Shown here piece after piece: positions 26,916 to 35,418 of a DNA stretch of 64,000 nt. Made by a program: the position numbers and the translations under genes. This stretch comes from Massilia eburnea (lineage in GTDB: Bacteria > Pseudomonadota > Gammaproteobacteria > Burkholderiales > Burkholderiaceae_D). Numbering within the stretch: the first letter of the stretch is position 1; the number at the start of each line of letters is the position of its first letter. Location of the stretch: NCBI RefSeq assembly GCF_009720745.1, contig NZ_WNKX01000020.1, forward strand, positions 1-64,000, written 5' to 3'. The notes below the pieces were generated by a model. That model did not search any database. It was not told the DNA's origin and worked only from the letters and a program-made list of their open reading frames with translations.

Positions 26916-28121
26916 TTAAATGCGCTCGATGATGGTGGCAGTACCCATGCCCGCGCCGACGCACAGCGTGGCCAGCCCGGTCTGCAGGTTGCGGCGTTCC
27001 AGTTCGTCCAGCAGGATGCCGAGGATCATGGCGCCGGTGGCGCCCAGCGGGTGTCCCATCGCGATCGCGCCGCCGTTGACGTTGATCCTGTCGTGCGCAA
27101 TGTTCAGCACGTCCATGAACCGCAGCACGACCGAGGCGAAGGCTTCGTTCAGCTCATACAGGTCGATATCGGAGGCCTTCATGCCGGCGCGCTTGAGCGC
27201 CTTTTCAGCTGCATAGCTTGGCCCGGTGAGCATGATCGATGGTTCGCTGCCGATGGAGGCGAAGGAGCGGATGCGGGCACGCGGTTTCAGGCCTGCGCGC
27301 TCGCCCGCCTCGCGGGTACCGATCAGCACTGCCGCCGCGCCGTCCACGATGCCGGAACTGTTGCCCGCATGGTGCACGTGCTGCATCTGCTCGATCTGCG
27401 GGTAGCGCTGTGTGATCACGGAATCGAAGCCGAAGTTGGCGCCCATTTCGGCGAAGGAAGCCTTCAGCGCGCCTAACGATTCAACCGTCGTATCGGGACG
27501 CACCAGTTCATCTCGCGCCAGCATGGTCAGGCCGTTGCGGTCCACTACCGGCACCACGGAGCGTGCGAAGCGCCCTTCGTTCCAGGCGCGGTGGGCGCGC
27601 TGCTGCGATTCGACGGCATACGCGTCCACGTCGCGGCGGCTGTAACCCCAGATGGTGGCAATCGCATCGGCGGAAATACCTTGCGGGACGAAGTAAGCGT
27701 CGAAGGCGCTTTGCGGGTCGACCGGCCAAGCGCCGCCGGAAGATCCCATCGGCACACGCGACATCGATTCGACGCCGCCGCCAACGACCATGTCGGACTG
27801 TCCCGACATCACCTGCGCCGCCGCCATATTGCAGGCCTCCAGGCCGGATGCGCAGAAGCGGTTGATCTGCACGCCGGCCACCGATTCGGCATAGCCGGAT
27901 GCCAGTGCGGCTACCCGGCCGATGCAAGCGCCCTGCTCACCCACCGGCTCCACGCAGCCAAGCACCACGTCGTCGATCAGCGCGCTGTCGAAGTTATTGC
28001 GGGTGACCAGCGCACGCAGCGCCGTCTCGGCCAGGCGCAGCGGCGTCACGCCGTGCAGCGATCCGTCTTTCTTGCCTTTGCCGCGCGGCGTGCGCACGGC
28101 GTCAAAGATATAAGCTTCCAA
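26916..28121 (-). CDS. Acetyl-CoA C-acyltransferase (thiolase)
   Basis: The 401-residue enzyme cleaves 3-ketoacyl-CoA. The acylated Cys is in INRFCASGLEA, the His in LNEAFA and GGAIAMGHPLGATGA, and the second Cys in LCVGAGMG near the C-terminus; all three catalytic elements are intact. Its size and sequence fit degradative thiolases of the FadA/FadI and PcaF group. It starts 10 bp after the acyl-CoA dehydrogenase stop, and a 12-bp gap separates it from the bifunctional gene. Confidence 0.92.
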   Translation of the reverse strand: MEAYIFDAVRTPRGKGKKDGSLHGVTPLRLAETALRALVTRNNFDSALIDDVVLGCVEPVGEQGACIGRVAALASGYAESVAGVQINRFCASGLEACNMAAAQVMSGQSDMVVGGGVESMSRVPMGSSGGAWPVDPQSAFDAYFVPQGISADAIATIWGYSRRDVDAYAVESQQRAHRAWNEGRFARSVVPVVDRNGLTMLARDELVRPDTTVESLGALKASFAEMGANFGFDSVITQRYPQIEQMQHVHHAGNSSGIVDGAAAVLIGTREAGERAGLKPRARIRSFASIGSEPSIMLTGPSYAAEKALKRAGMKASDIDLYELNEAFASVVLRFMDVLNIAHDRINVNGGAIAMGHPLGATGAMILGILLDELERRNLQTGLATLCVGAGMGTATIIERI

Positions 28122-28131
28122 GCGGGTCTCC

Positions 28132-29268
28132 TTACAGCGAACGGCTGATCAGTTCTTTCATGATTTCATTGGTGCCACCGTACACGCGCTGCACGCGGGC
28201 GTCGGCCCAGGCGCGGGTGATCGGGTATTCCCACATATAGCCATAACCGCCGTGCAGCTGCACGCACTTGTCGAGCACACGGAACTGCATTTCTGTGGTC
28301 CAGTACTTGGCCATGGAGGCGGTGGCCGCGTCCAGCCTGTCTTCCAGCAGCAGCTCCACGCAGCGGTCCACGAATACACGGCACATCTGCACTTCGGTCT
28401 TGATCTCGGCCAGGGTATGGGCGATGGTCTGGAATTCGGCGATCGGGCGCTTGAACGCCTTGCGGTCGCGCGTGTACTGCACCGTCCATTCCAGGCCGGA
28501 TTCGGCGGCTTGCACAGCCATGATGGCGATCTGCATGCGCTCCCAGGGCAGTTCCTGCATCAGGTATTTGAAGCCGGCGCCTTCTTCGCCCAGCAGGTTG
28601 TGCGCCGGCACGCGCACATTGTCGAAGAACAGCTCCGAGGTGTCCTGCGCCTTCATGCCGGCCTTTTTCAGGCGCTTGCCTTTGCTGAAGCCGGCCATCG
28701 AAGTGTCGACCACGAACAGGCTGATGCCTTTGGCGCCGGCGCTGGGGTCGGTCTTGGCGACCACGATCACGCAGTCCGCATTCCAGCCGTTGGTGATGAA
28801 GGTCTTGGAACCGTTCAGCACGTAATGGTCGCCGTCGCGGATGGCCGTAGTGGCCACGCCCTGCAAGTCCGAGCCGGTGCCCGGTTCGGTCATCGCAATG
28901 GCGCCGATCATTTCGCCGGTGGCCAGCTTGGGGATGTAATGCGATTTCAGGTACTCGCTGCCATAGTGCAGGATGTAAGGCGCCACGATTTCCGAGTGCA
29001 GCATGAAACCGGGGCCGGAGGCGCCGATGCGGGCCTGCTCCTCGATCAGCACCATGCTGTAGCGGCGGTCCACGCCCACGCCGCCATATTGCTCCGGCAT
29101 GGTCGGGCACAGGAAGCCCGCAGCGCCGGCCTTCAGCCACGCTTCACGGTCGACATATCCCTGCTCTTCCCAGCGTTCGTGGTGTGGGGCAATTTCGGTT
29201 TCCATGAAGCGGCGCGCGGATTGGCGCAGCATGTCGTGTTCTTCGGTGAATAAGGTGCGAGGGATCAT
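28132..29268 (-). CDS. Acyl-CoA dehydrogenase
   Basis: The 378-residue flavoenzyme introduces the alpha-beta double bond in acyl-CoA. It contains AIAMTEPGTGSDLQGV (FAD/substrate signature 1) and a C-terminal QLHGGYGYMWEYPITRAWADARVQRVYGGTNEIMKE segment, in which the Glu of GGTNEI is the probable catalytic base. The start at 29268 lies 26 bp from the inverted repeat. It is the first gene of a four-gene operon and faces the TetR regulator. Confidence 0.93.
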   Translation of the reverse strand: MIPRTLFTEEHDMLRQSARRFMETEIAPHHERWEEQGYVDREAWLKAGAAGFLCPTMPEQYGGVGVDRRYSMVLIEEQARIGASGPGFMLHSEIVAPYILHYGSEYLKSHYIPKLATGEMIGAIAMTEPGTGSDLQGVATTAIRDGDHYVLNGSKTFITNGWNADCVIVVAKTDPSAGAKGISLFVVDTSMAGFSKGKRLKKAGMKAQDTSELFFDNVRVPAHNLLGEEGAGFKYLMQELPWERMQIAIMAVQAAESGLEWTVQYTRDRKAFKRPIAEFQTIAHTLAEIKTEVQMCRVFVDRCVELLLEDRLDAATASMAKYWTTEMQFRVLDKCVQLHGGYGYMWEYPITRAWADARVQRVYGGTNEIMKELISRSL

Positions 29269-29293
29269 GGGGCAACAGTCTCCGGATGATGTT

Positions 29294-29334
29294 ATAGGTC
29301 AACTGACCGAGATAGTATCGGTCAGTTGACCTAT
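29294..29334. promoter_or_regulatory. Perfect 17-bp inverted repeat, TetR operator of the acyl-CoA operon
   Basis: ATAGGTCAACTGACCGA (29294-29310) is repeated exactly inverted at 29318-29334, with a 7-bp spacer. Each arm itself contains a near palindrome GGTCA-n2-TGACC, so two dimers could bind side by side. It lies in the divergent promoter region between the acyl-CoA dehydrogenase and the TetR gene, and is the obvious operator for that regulator. Confidence 0.85.
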
Positions 29335-29364
29335 TTGTCAATCAACGGGCATAATTCGTCCCTT

Positions 29365-30000
29365 ATGCGGAAAAAATCAGACACGCCCCTGCAGGCAAAG
29401 GAATCGAACACCACCTCCAAAGGATTTGAACGCGCCAGCGCGATCCTGGAAGCGGCGCGTTTGTTGTTGGCGCACGACGGTTACGCGGCACTGGCCATGC
29501 GTAGCGTGGCGCAGCAAGTGGGCGTGAGCCTGTCGACCGTGCAGCATTACTATCCTAGCCGGGATGCCCTGATCGAGGCGCTGCTGGAGCAGACTTTCGC
29601 CCGCTACCAGGCCGGCATCGACGAGCGCGTTGCCGCCGCCGGCGCCGGGCCACGCGTTGAACTGTTTGAATCGATCATCGACTACTTCCTGGCCGATTTG
29701 CGCGACCAGGTATCGAGCGGTTTGTTCTTCGAGATCGCAGCGCTGGCCAACCGCCATCCGGTGGCCGCCAAGCTGTTCGACACCATGATGAGCCGCGCCC
29801 GCAAGACCCTGCGCAACCTGATCCACGAAATCGACCCCGGGCTGACCATGGCCCAGTGCGAAATTCGCGGCACGCTGATCGTGGCGCAGATGCTGGGCAC
29901 CATGCTGTTCATCTCCGAGACCCGCCCCCAGCACAAAGAGCTGGAAAACCTGGCCCACGAAGCCACGGTCGCCATCACCCGCATCGCTTTCGGACGGTGA
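29365..30000 (+). CDS. TetR-family regulator of the acyl-CoA operon
   Basis: The 211-residue protein has an N-terminal TetR helix-turn-helix (AMRSVAQQVGVSLSTVQHYYPSRDAL) preceded by a basic leader, and an all-helical ligand-binding domain. The ATG at 29365 is preferred; the longer frame would start inside the operator. It faces the acyl-CoA dehydrogenase gene across a perfect inverted repeat, so it probably represses that operon and itself, with an acyl-CoA as likely inducer. Its stop lies 16 bp from the convergent beta-ureidopropionase stop. Confidence 0.9.
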   Translation: MRKKSDTPLQAKESNTTSKGFERASAILEAARLLLAHDGYAALAMRSVAQQVGVSLSTVQHYYPSRDALIEALLEQTFARYQAGIDERVAAAGAGPRVELFESIIDYFLADLRDQVSSGLFFEIAALANRHPVAAKLFDTMMSRARKTLRNLIHEIDPGLTMAQCEIRGTLIVAQMLGTMLFISETRPQHKELENLAHEATVAITRIAFGR

Positions 30001-30015
30001 TACGTCCGCGGGCGA

Positions 30016-31251
30016 TCAGACGACGCCCGCCCGGTCCAGCATGGCGTGCAGCAGAACGTTGCAGCCGGCTTCAAGATGTTCTTTTTTGGCGTCTTCAATT
30101 TCGTTGTGGCTGATGCCGTCCTTGCAGGGAACGAAGATCATGCCTGCGGGCGCCACACGAGCGGCGTAAATCGCGTCGTGGCCCGCGCCGGAGACCACGT
30201 CCATCGTGGAGTAGCCCAGCTTCTCTGTCGCCTTGCGCACTGCGCCGACGCAGTCGGGGTGGAACGGACACGGCGGATAGTACGACACGCGCTCGATCTT
30301 GACCGGCAAGCCGGTTTCGGCGGAAGTCCTGTCGACAAACGCCAAAATCTCTTCGTGCATCTTGTTCAGCAGCTCGTCGTTCACATTGCGCAGGTCGATG
30401 CTGAATTTGACCTGGCCGGGAATCACGTTGCGGCTGTTGGGGAAGACCTGCATCATGCCGACCGTACCGCGCCCATATGGCGGGTAGCGGTTGGCGATTG
30501 CGACCACCTCGGGAATGATCTGGGCGGCGACCTGCATGGCGTCTTTGCGCAGGTGCATCGGGGTCGGGCCGGCGTGGGCTTCCATGCCGGTCACGGTGCA
30601 GTCGTACCATGACAGCCCCATTACGGCCGGCACAACGCCGATCACCTTGTCGGCGTCTTCGAGCACCGGGCCTTGCTCGATATGGGTTTCGAAATAGGCC
30701 CCGATCGGGTGTTGGCCGGGCACTTCGTCGCCCTTGTAGCCGATGCGTTCCAGTTCCTCGCCAACGGTTTTACCCTCAGTATCCTTGGCGGCGTATGCGT
30801 GTTCCAGCGTGAATGCGCCGCAGAAAACGCCGGAACCCATCATCACCGGGACGAAGCGCGAGCCTTCCTCGTTGGTCCAGAAGGCGACTTCAATTGGCGC
30901 CCTGGTCTTGATGCCTTTGTCGTTCAGGGTGCGGACAACTTCCAGGCCCGCCAATACCCCATAGTTGCCGTCGAATTTGCCGCCGGTCGGCTGCGTGTCG
31001 ATATGGCTGCCGGTCATGATCGGAGGCAGCGTATTGTCCTCGCCGTCGCGGCGCATGAAGACATTGCCGATCTGGTCGACCGTGATCGAGAGTCCGGCGC
31101 CGCGCGCCCAGCTGGTGACCAGGTCGCGGCCTTGTTTGTCGAGGTCCGTCAGCGTCAGGCGCTTGACGCCGCCTTTCGGTGTGGCGCCGATTCTGGCCAG
31201 TTCCATCAGCGAATCCCAAAGGCGGTCGCTGTTGATGCGTAGGTCGCTCAT
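30016..31251 (-). CDS. Beta-ureidopropionase / N-carbamoyl-amino-acid hydrolase (M20)
   Basis: The 411-residue Zn enzyme hydrolyses N-carbamoyl-beta-alanine to beta-alanine, CO2 and ammonia, the third step of reductive pyrimidine breakdown. Metal-site motifs are intact: TGSHIDTQPTGGKFDGNYG, WTNEEGSRF, THIEQGPVLED and SGAGHDAIY. It is the last gene of the eight-gene pyrimidine operon, 10 bp after dihydropyrimidinase. The family also includes L-carbamoylases and allantoate hydrolases, but this context makes beta-ureidopropionase the best call. It is a paralogue of the C-terminal half of the protein at 21946. Confidence 0.9.
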   Translation of the reverse strand: MSDLRINSDRLWDSLMELARIGATPKGGVKRLTLTDLDKQGRDLVTSWARGAGLSITVDQIGNVFMRRDGEDNTLPPIMTGSHIDTQPTGGKFDGNYGVLAGLEVVRTLNDKGIKTRAPIEVAFWTNEEGSRFVPVMMGSGVFCGAFTLEHAYAAKDTEGKTVGEELERIGYKGDEVPGQHPIGAYFETHIEQGPVLEDADKVIGVVPAVMGLSWYDCTVTGMEAHAGPTPMHLRKDAMQVAAQIIPEVVAIANRYPPYGRGTVGMMQVFPNSRNVIPGQVKFSIDLRNVNDELLNKMHEEILAFVDRTSAETGLPVKIERVSYYPPCPFHPDCVGAVRKATEKLGYSTMDVVSGAGHDAIYAARVAPAGMIFVPCKDGISHNEIEDAKKEHLEAGCNVLLHAMLDRAGVV

Positions 31252-31261
31252 GATCTTCTCC

Positions 31262-32656
31262 TTAGCGCGCCGTCACTGGCGCAAAGGCAGGGCGGTCGAT
31301 ATGGCGCCCCGCGCCTTCAACCGCCCGCAATTCGCCACGATGGAAGACGACCTTGCCGGCCGCCACCGTGGTGCTTGGAATTCCCTTGACTGTACGTCCC
31401 TCGAAGACATTGAAGCCGCCCTTGGCAAATTGGGTCTTGGCTGAAATGGTGCGGCTGCCTTCCGGATCCCACACCACGATATCCGCGTCCGAGCCGGCAG
31501 CGATCAGCCCCTTGCGCGGATAGATATTGAAAATCTGCGCCGCATTGGCCGACGTCACGCGCACAAATTCGGAAGGCGTGAGCTTGCCGCTATTGACGCC
31601 TTCATCCCAGATCACGGCCATGCGGTCTTCCACGCCGCCGCAGCCGTTCGGAATTTTAGTGAAATCGTTGCGCCCTGCAGCCTTTTGCTCGGCGCAGAAC
31701 GTGCAATGATCGGTCGCGGTGGTATGCAGGTTACCGCCCTGCAGGCCTTGCCAAAGCGCCTTCTGGTGCTCGCGGCTGCGGAACGGAGGGCTCATCACGT
31801 GGCCGGCGGCGAAGTCGAAATCCGGATGGTCGTACACACTGTCGTCCACGATCAGGTGGCCGGCCAGCGCTTCGCCATACACACGCTGCCCTGCTGCCCG
31901 GGCGCGGGTGATGGCATCGAGCGATTCCTTGCACGACACGTGCACAATGTAGAGCGGCGTGTTCAGGACGTTGGCGATGGCGATGGCGCGGTTGGCCGCT
32001 TCTGCTTCCACGGCTGGCGGGCGCGATAGCGGGTGCGCGCGCGGGCCGCTGATCCCCTGGCGCAGCAAGTCCTGCTGCAGCTGATAGACCAGCTCACCGT
32101 TTTCCGCATGCACGGTGGGGATGGCGCCCAGCTCCAGCGCGCGGCGGAAGCTTTTCACCAGCGTTTCATCGTCGGCCATGATGGCGTTCTTGTACGCCAT
32201 GAAGTGCTTGAAGCTGTTGACGCCATGGTTGCGTACCAGCGTTCCCATTTCTTCGTGCACTTTATCCGACCACCAGGTGATCGCCACGTGGAAGCTATAG
32301 TCGCCGGCGGCCTTTTCCGCCCAGCCGCGCCATTGGTGATAGGCCTCCAGCAGCGGTTGTTGCGGATTGGGGATGACGAAATCAATGATCGTCGTATTGC
32401 CGCCCGAGAGGCCGGCTGCGGTGCCGGTGAAAAAATCGTCCTGCGTGACTGTACCCATGAACGGCAGGTTCATATGGGTATGCGGGTCGATCCCGCCTGG
32501 CATGACGTACTGGCCGCCGGCGTCGATGATCTCGGCTCCTGCAGGCGCGGCCAGCGCCGGCCCGACTGCGACGACCTTATCGCCATCGCACAGCACATCG
32601 GCGCGGAAAGCCCGGTCCGCATTCACTACAGTCCCGCCACGAATCAAGATTGCCAT
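31262..32656 (-). CDS. Dihydropyrimidinase
   Basis: The 464-residue amidohydrolase opens dihydrouracil or dihydrothymine to the N-carbamoyl amino acid. Metal ligands are GGIDPHTHM (two His), a carboxylated Lys candidate in NSFKHFMAYK, His in HAENGEL and IVHVSCKES, and an Asp in TDHCTF. The length and motif set match bacterial dihydropyrimidinases and D-hydantoinases. The neighbouring PreTA and ureidopropionase genes decide for the pyrimidine role. Confidence 0.94.
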   Translation of the reverse strand: MAILIRGGTVVNADRAFRADVLCDGDKVVAVGPALAAPAGAEIIDAGGQYVMPGGIDPHTHMNLPFMGTVTQDDFFTGTAAGLSGGNTTIIDFVIPNPQQPLLEAYHQWRGWAEKAAGDYSFHVAITWWSDKVHEEMGTLVRNHGVNSFKHFMAYKNAIMADDETLVKSFRRALELGAIPTVHAENGELVYQLQQDLLRQGISGPRAHPLSRPPAVEAEAANRAIAIANVLNTPLYIVHVSCKESLDAITRARAAGQRVYGEALAGHLIVDDSVYDHPDFDFAAGHVMSPPFRSREHQKALWQGLQGGNLHTTATDHCTFCAEQKAAGRNDFTKIPNGCGGVEDRMAVIWDEGVNSGKLTPSEFVRVTSANAAQIFNIYPRKGLIAAGSDADIVVWDPEGSRTISAKTQFAKGGFNVFEGRTVKGIPSTTVAAGKVVFHRGELRAVEGAGRHIDRPAFAPVTAR

Positions 32657-34135
32657 TTATGCGTTCTCCGGAATTGCGGGCGGCACAGCTTTGGCCGACC
32701 TGCCTTTCATCAAGATGCCGTACACCACCGCTGCAATTGCGATGCCGACAAACCATGCGTAGGTATAAATCAGCTTGAAACCGGCGCCGACATCGCCGAA
32801 CGAAGCGGGAAATGCCGCGTTCAGGAAGCCCGGCACGTTCGGCGCCACGCCGAAGGCGAAGGCCAGCAGCGCCGCGGAATTCCAGCCGTTGGTGTAGCTG
32901 TATTCGCCGTTACCGACATACAGCGCGCCGACATTCAGTTCGGTCTTGCGGATCAGGTAGTAGTCGACGATCAGCACGCCGGCAATCGGGCCAAGCAGCG
33001 CCGAATAGCCGATCAGCCAGGTAAAGATGTATCCCTGCGTCGTCTCCAGCAGCTTCCACGGCATCATCGCCAGCGCAATGCCGGCGGTGATGTAGCCGCC
33101 GGTGCGGTAAGAGATATGTTTCGGCGCCAGCGCGGAAAAGTCATAGGCGGGCCCCACCAGGTTCGCAGCCAGGTTGACCGACACCGTGTCGATCAGCAGG
33201 ATCACCAGCGCCACCAGCACGGCGACGCCGCTCATGCGGCTGGCCAGGTCGACCGGATCCCAGATCGCCTTGCCGTACAGGACCACCGTGGCCGACGTGA
33301 CGATCACCGCCAGCGCCGCCAGCATGCCCATTGGCACAGGGAGGCCAACCGACTGGCCCAGCACCTGGTCGCGCTGGGTCTTGGCGAAACGCGTGAAATC
33401 GGGAATATTCAGCGCCAGCGTGGCCCAAAAACCGATCATCGCCGTCAGCGAGGGCCAGAACGTCGGCCAGAACTGTCCCGCCTTCCTGCCCCCTTCAACG
33501 AACTGCGAAGGCTGGTCGAGCAAGGTGCCAAAGCCGCCCGCCTTCTGGTACACCCAGCCAAGCAGCACGAAGCAAATGATGATTTTCAGCGGCGCCGTAT
33601 AAGTCTCGAGCTTGCGGATCGCATCCATGCCGTGCACGATGTACCAGAACTGGACCGCCCAGAACGCGACAAAGCAAAGCAGCTGCGCGCCGTTGATGCC
33701 CAGGCCGGCGATCCTGGCGCCGCCGATCTCGCCGCCCGTCATCACGCCCAGCAGGGTGTAGATCATCTGCCCGCCGAACCAGGTCTGGATGCCGTACCAG
33801 CCGCAGGCCACGATGGCGCGCATCAGCGCCGGCAGCCGCGCGCCGGAAGTGCCGAACGAAGCGCGCGCCAGCACCGCATAGGGGATGCCGTACTTGGTGC
33901 CGGCGTGGCCGATCAGCAGCATGGGAAGCAGGACAATCGTATTCGCCAGGAAGACGGTGAGCACCGCCTGGCCGGCCGACATGCCGCCTTCGATCAGGCT
34001 GGCCGCCAGCGTATAGGCGGGAATGCACATGACCATCCCAACCCAGAGTGCAGCGAAGTGATACCAGCGCCAGGTGCGCTGCGATTCATTGGTCGGGGCC
34101 AGGTCTTCGTTCCACAGCTGGGTGTTGTCGCTCAT
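32657..34135 (-). CDS. NCS1-family nucleobase:cation symporter
   Basis: The 492-residue permease has about 12 membrane segments. The N-terminus (NEDLAPTNESQRTWRWYHFAALWVGM) is the NCS1 signature, and GMDAIRKLE and IADYYLI-like segments (here VDYYLIRKTELNVG) also fit. It should import uracil, thymine or a related base such as allantoin. The ATG at 34135 follows AGGAGA and overlaps the preA stop (ATGA). The open frame runs upstream into preA, but that part is not conserved. It lies inside the pyrimidine operon, so uracil is the likely cargo. Confidence 0.92.
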   Translation of the reverse strand: MSDNTQLWNEDLAPTNESQRTWRWYHFAALWVGMVMCIPAYTLAASLIEGGMSAGQAVLTVFLANTIVLLPMLLIGHAGTKYGIPYAVLARASFGTSGARLPALMRAIVACGWYGIQTWFGGQMIYTLLGVMTGGEIGGARIAGLGINGAQLLCFVAFWAVQFWYIVHGMDAIRKLETYTAPLKIIICFVLLGWVYQKAGGFGTLLDQPSQFVEGGRKAGQFWPTFWPSLTAMIGFWATLALNIPDFTRFAKTQRDQVLGQSVGLPVPMGMLAALAVIVTSATVVLYGKAIWDPVDLASRMSGVAVLVALVILLIDTVSVNLAANLVGPAYDFSALAPKHISYRTGGYITAGIALAMMPWKLLETTQGYIFTWLIGYSALLGPIAGVLIVDYYLIRKTELNVGALYVGNGEYSYTNGWNSAALLAFAFGVAPNVPGFLNAAFPASFGDVGAGFKLIYTYAWFVGIAIAAVVYGILMKGRSAKAVPPAIPENA

Positions 34136-35418
34136 GCAGTCTCCTTGATTTCGGCACGAGGATTGCGCGGATCCTGCGTCCAGTTCATATAAGGCTTGCC
34201 CGTTGGGACTGCGACCATCGTAATACAACCTTGCACCGGACAGGTGATTTCGCACAAGTTGCAGCCGACGCATTCGTCGTCATTGACTTTATAAGTGCGC
34301 GTGCCCGTCGCCTCGTCGACCAGCTGGAAGATCGACTGGTGCGAGGTATCCTCGCAAGCGACGTAGCAGCGGCCGCATTTGATGCAATCGTCCTGGCTGA
34401 TGTGGGCGACGGATTTATAGTTCATGTTCAGGAACTTCCAGTCGGTGGTGTTGCCCACCGCCTTGCCCATGAAGTCGTCCAGCGTCTTGTAGCCCTTGGA
34501 GTCCATCCAGCGTTCCAGGCCATCCTTCATCTCCTGCACGATGCGGAAGCCGTGCAGCATGGCGGCGGTGCACACCTGCACGCAGCCCGCGCCGAGCGCA
34601 ATGAATTCAGCCGCATCCCTCCAGTTGCCGATGCCGCCAATGCCGGAAATGGGCAAGCCGTGCGTTTCCGGATCGCGCGCGATTTCGGCGACCATGTTCA
34701 GCGCCACAGGTTTCACGGCAGGACCGCAGTAGCCGCCGTGCGTGCTGGCGCCGCCGACATTCGGGTAAGCGACCATCCTGTCCAGGTCCAGCGAGGTGAT
34801 GGAGTTGATGGTGTTGATCAGCGACACGGCGTCTGCGCCGCCCGCCTTGGCGGCGCGCGCCGGGCGGCGGATGTCGGTGATGTTGGGCGTCAGCTTCACG
34901 ATCACCGGCAGCCTGGTGTGCTTCTTGCACCACGCGGTCACCTGCTCCACGTATTCGGGAACCTGGCCGACTGCCGAACCCATGCCGCGCTCCGGCATCC
35001 CGTGCGGGCAGCCGAAATTCAGCTCGATGCCGTCGGCGCCGGTGGCTTCCACTTTCGGCAGGATGTCGGCCCAGGCCTGCTCTTCGCAAGGCAGCATCAG
35101 GGATACCACGATGGCGCGGTCGGGCCAGGCTTTTTTCACTTCGGTGATTTCGCGCAGGTTCAGTTCCAGCGAACGGTCGGTAATCAGCTCGATATTGTTG
35201 AAACCAATGACTTCGCGGTTCTTGCCGTAGATGGCGGAGTAGCGCGAGGACACGTTCACCGCCGGCGGATCTTCGCCCAGCGTCTTCCACACCACGCCGC
35301 CCCACCCTGCTTCGAACGCGCGGATCACATTGTATGCCTTGTCGGTCGGCGGCGCGGAGGCGAGCCAGAACGGATTCGGCGCCTTGATGCCGCAGAAATT
35401 GATGCTCAGGTCGGCCAT
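34132..35418 (-). CDS. preA: NAD-dependent dihydropyrimidine dehydrogenase, subunit PreA
   Basis: The 428-residue subunit reduces uracil and thymine. Residues 1-310 form a dihydroorotate-dehydrogenase-like FMN barrel with LNFGCPHGMPERGMG (active-site Cys region) and GIGGIGNW. The C-terminus carries two 4Fe-4S clusters: CIKCGRCYVAC and CVGCNLCEITCPVQGC. It is coupled to preT (stop and start share bases at 35418) and acts with it as one complex. The reaction is the first step of the reductive route and consumes NADH. Confidence 0.95.
   Translation of the reverse strand: MADLSINFCGIKAPNPFWLASAPPTDKAYNVIRAFEAGWGGVVWKTLGEDPPAVNVSSRYSAIYGKNREVIGFNNIELITDRSLELNLREITEVKKAWPDRAIVVSLMLPCEEQAWADILPKVEATGADGIELNFGCPHGMPERGMGSAVGQVPEYVEQVTAWCKKHTRLPVIVKLTPNITDIRRPARAAKAGGADAVSLINTINSITSLDLDRMVAYPNVGGASTHGGYCGPAVKPVALNMVAEIARDPETHGLPISGIGGIGNWRDAAEFIALGAGCVQVCTAAMLHGFRIVQEMKDGLERWMDSKGYKTLDDFMGKAVGNTTDWKFLNMNYKSVAHISQDDCIKCGRCYVACEDTSHQSIFQLVDEATGTRTYKVNDDECVGCNLCEITCPVQGCITMVAVPTGKPYMNWTQDPRNPRAEIKETA

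Noticed and set aside
32033..34192. 719-codon plus-strand open frame over dihydropyrimidinase and the NCS1 permease
   Set aside because: Composition is typical of antisense GC-rich DNA (many His, Arg, Gln) and it spans two known genes on the other strand.
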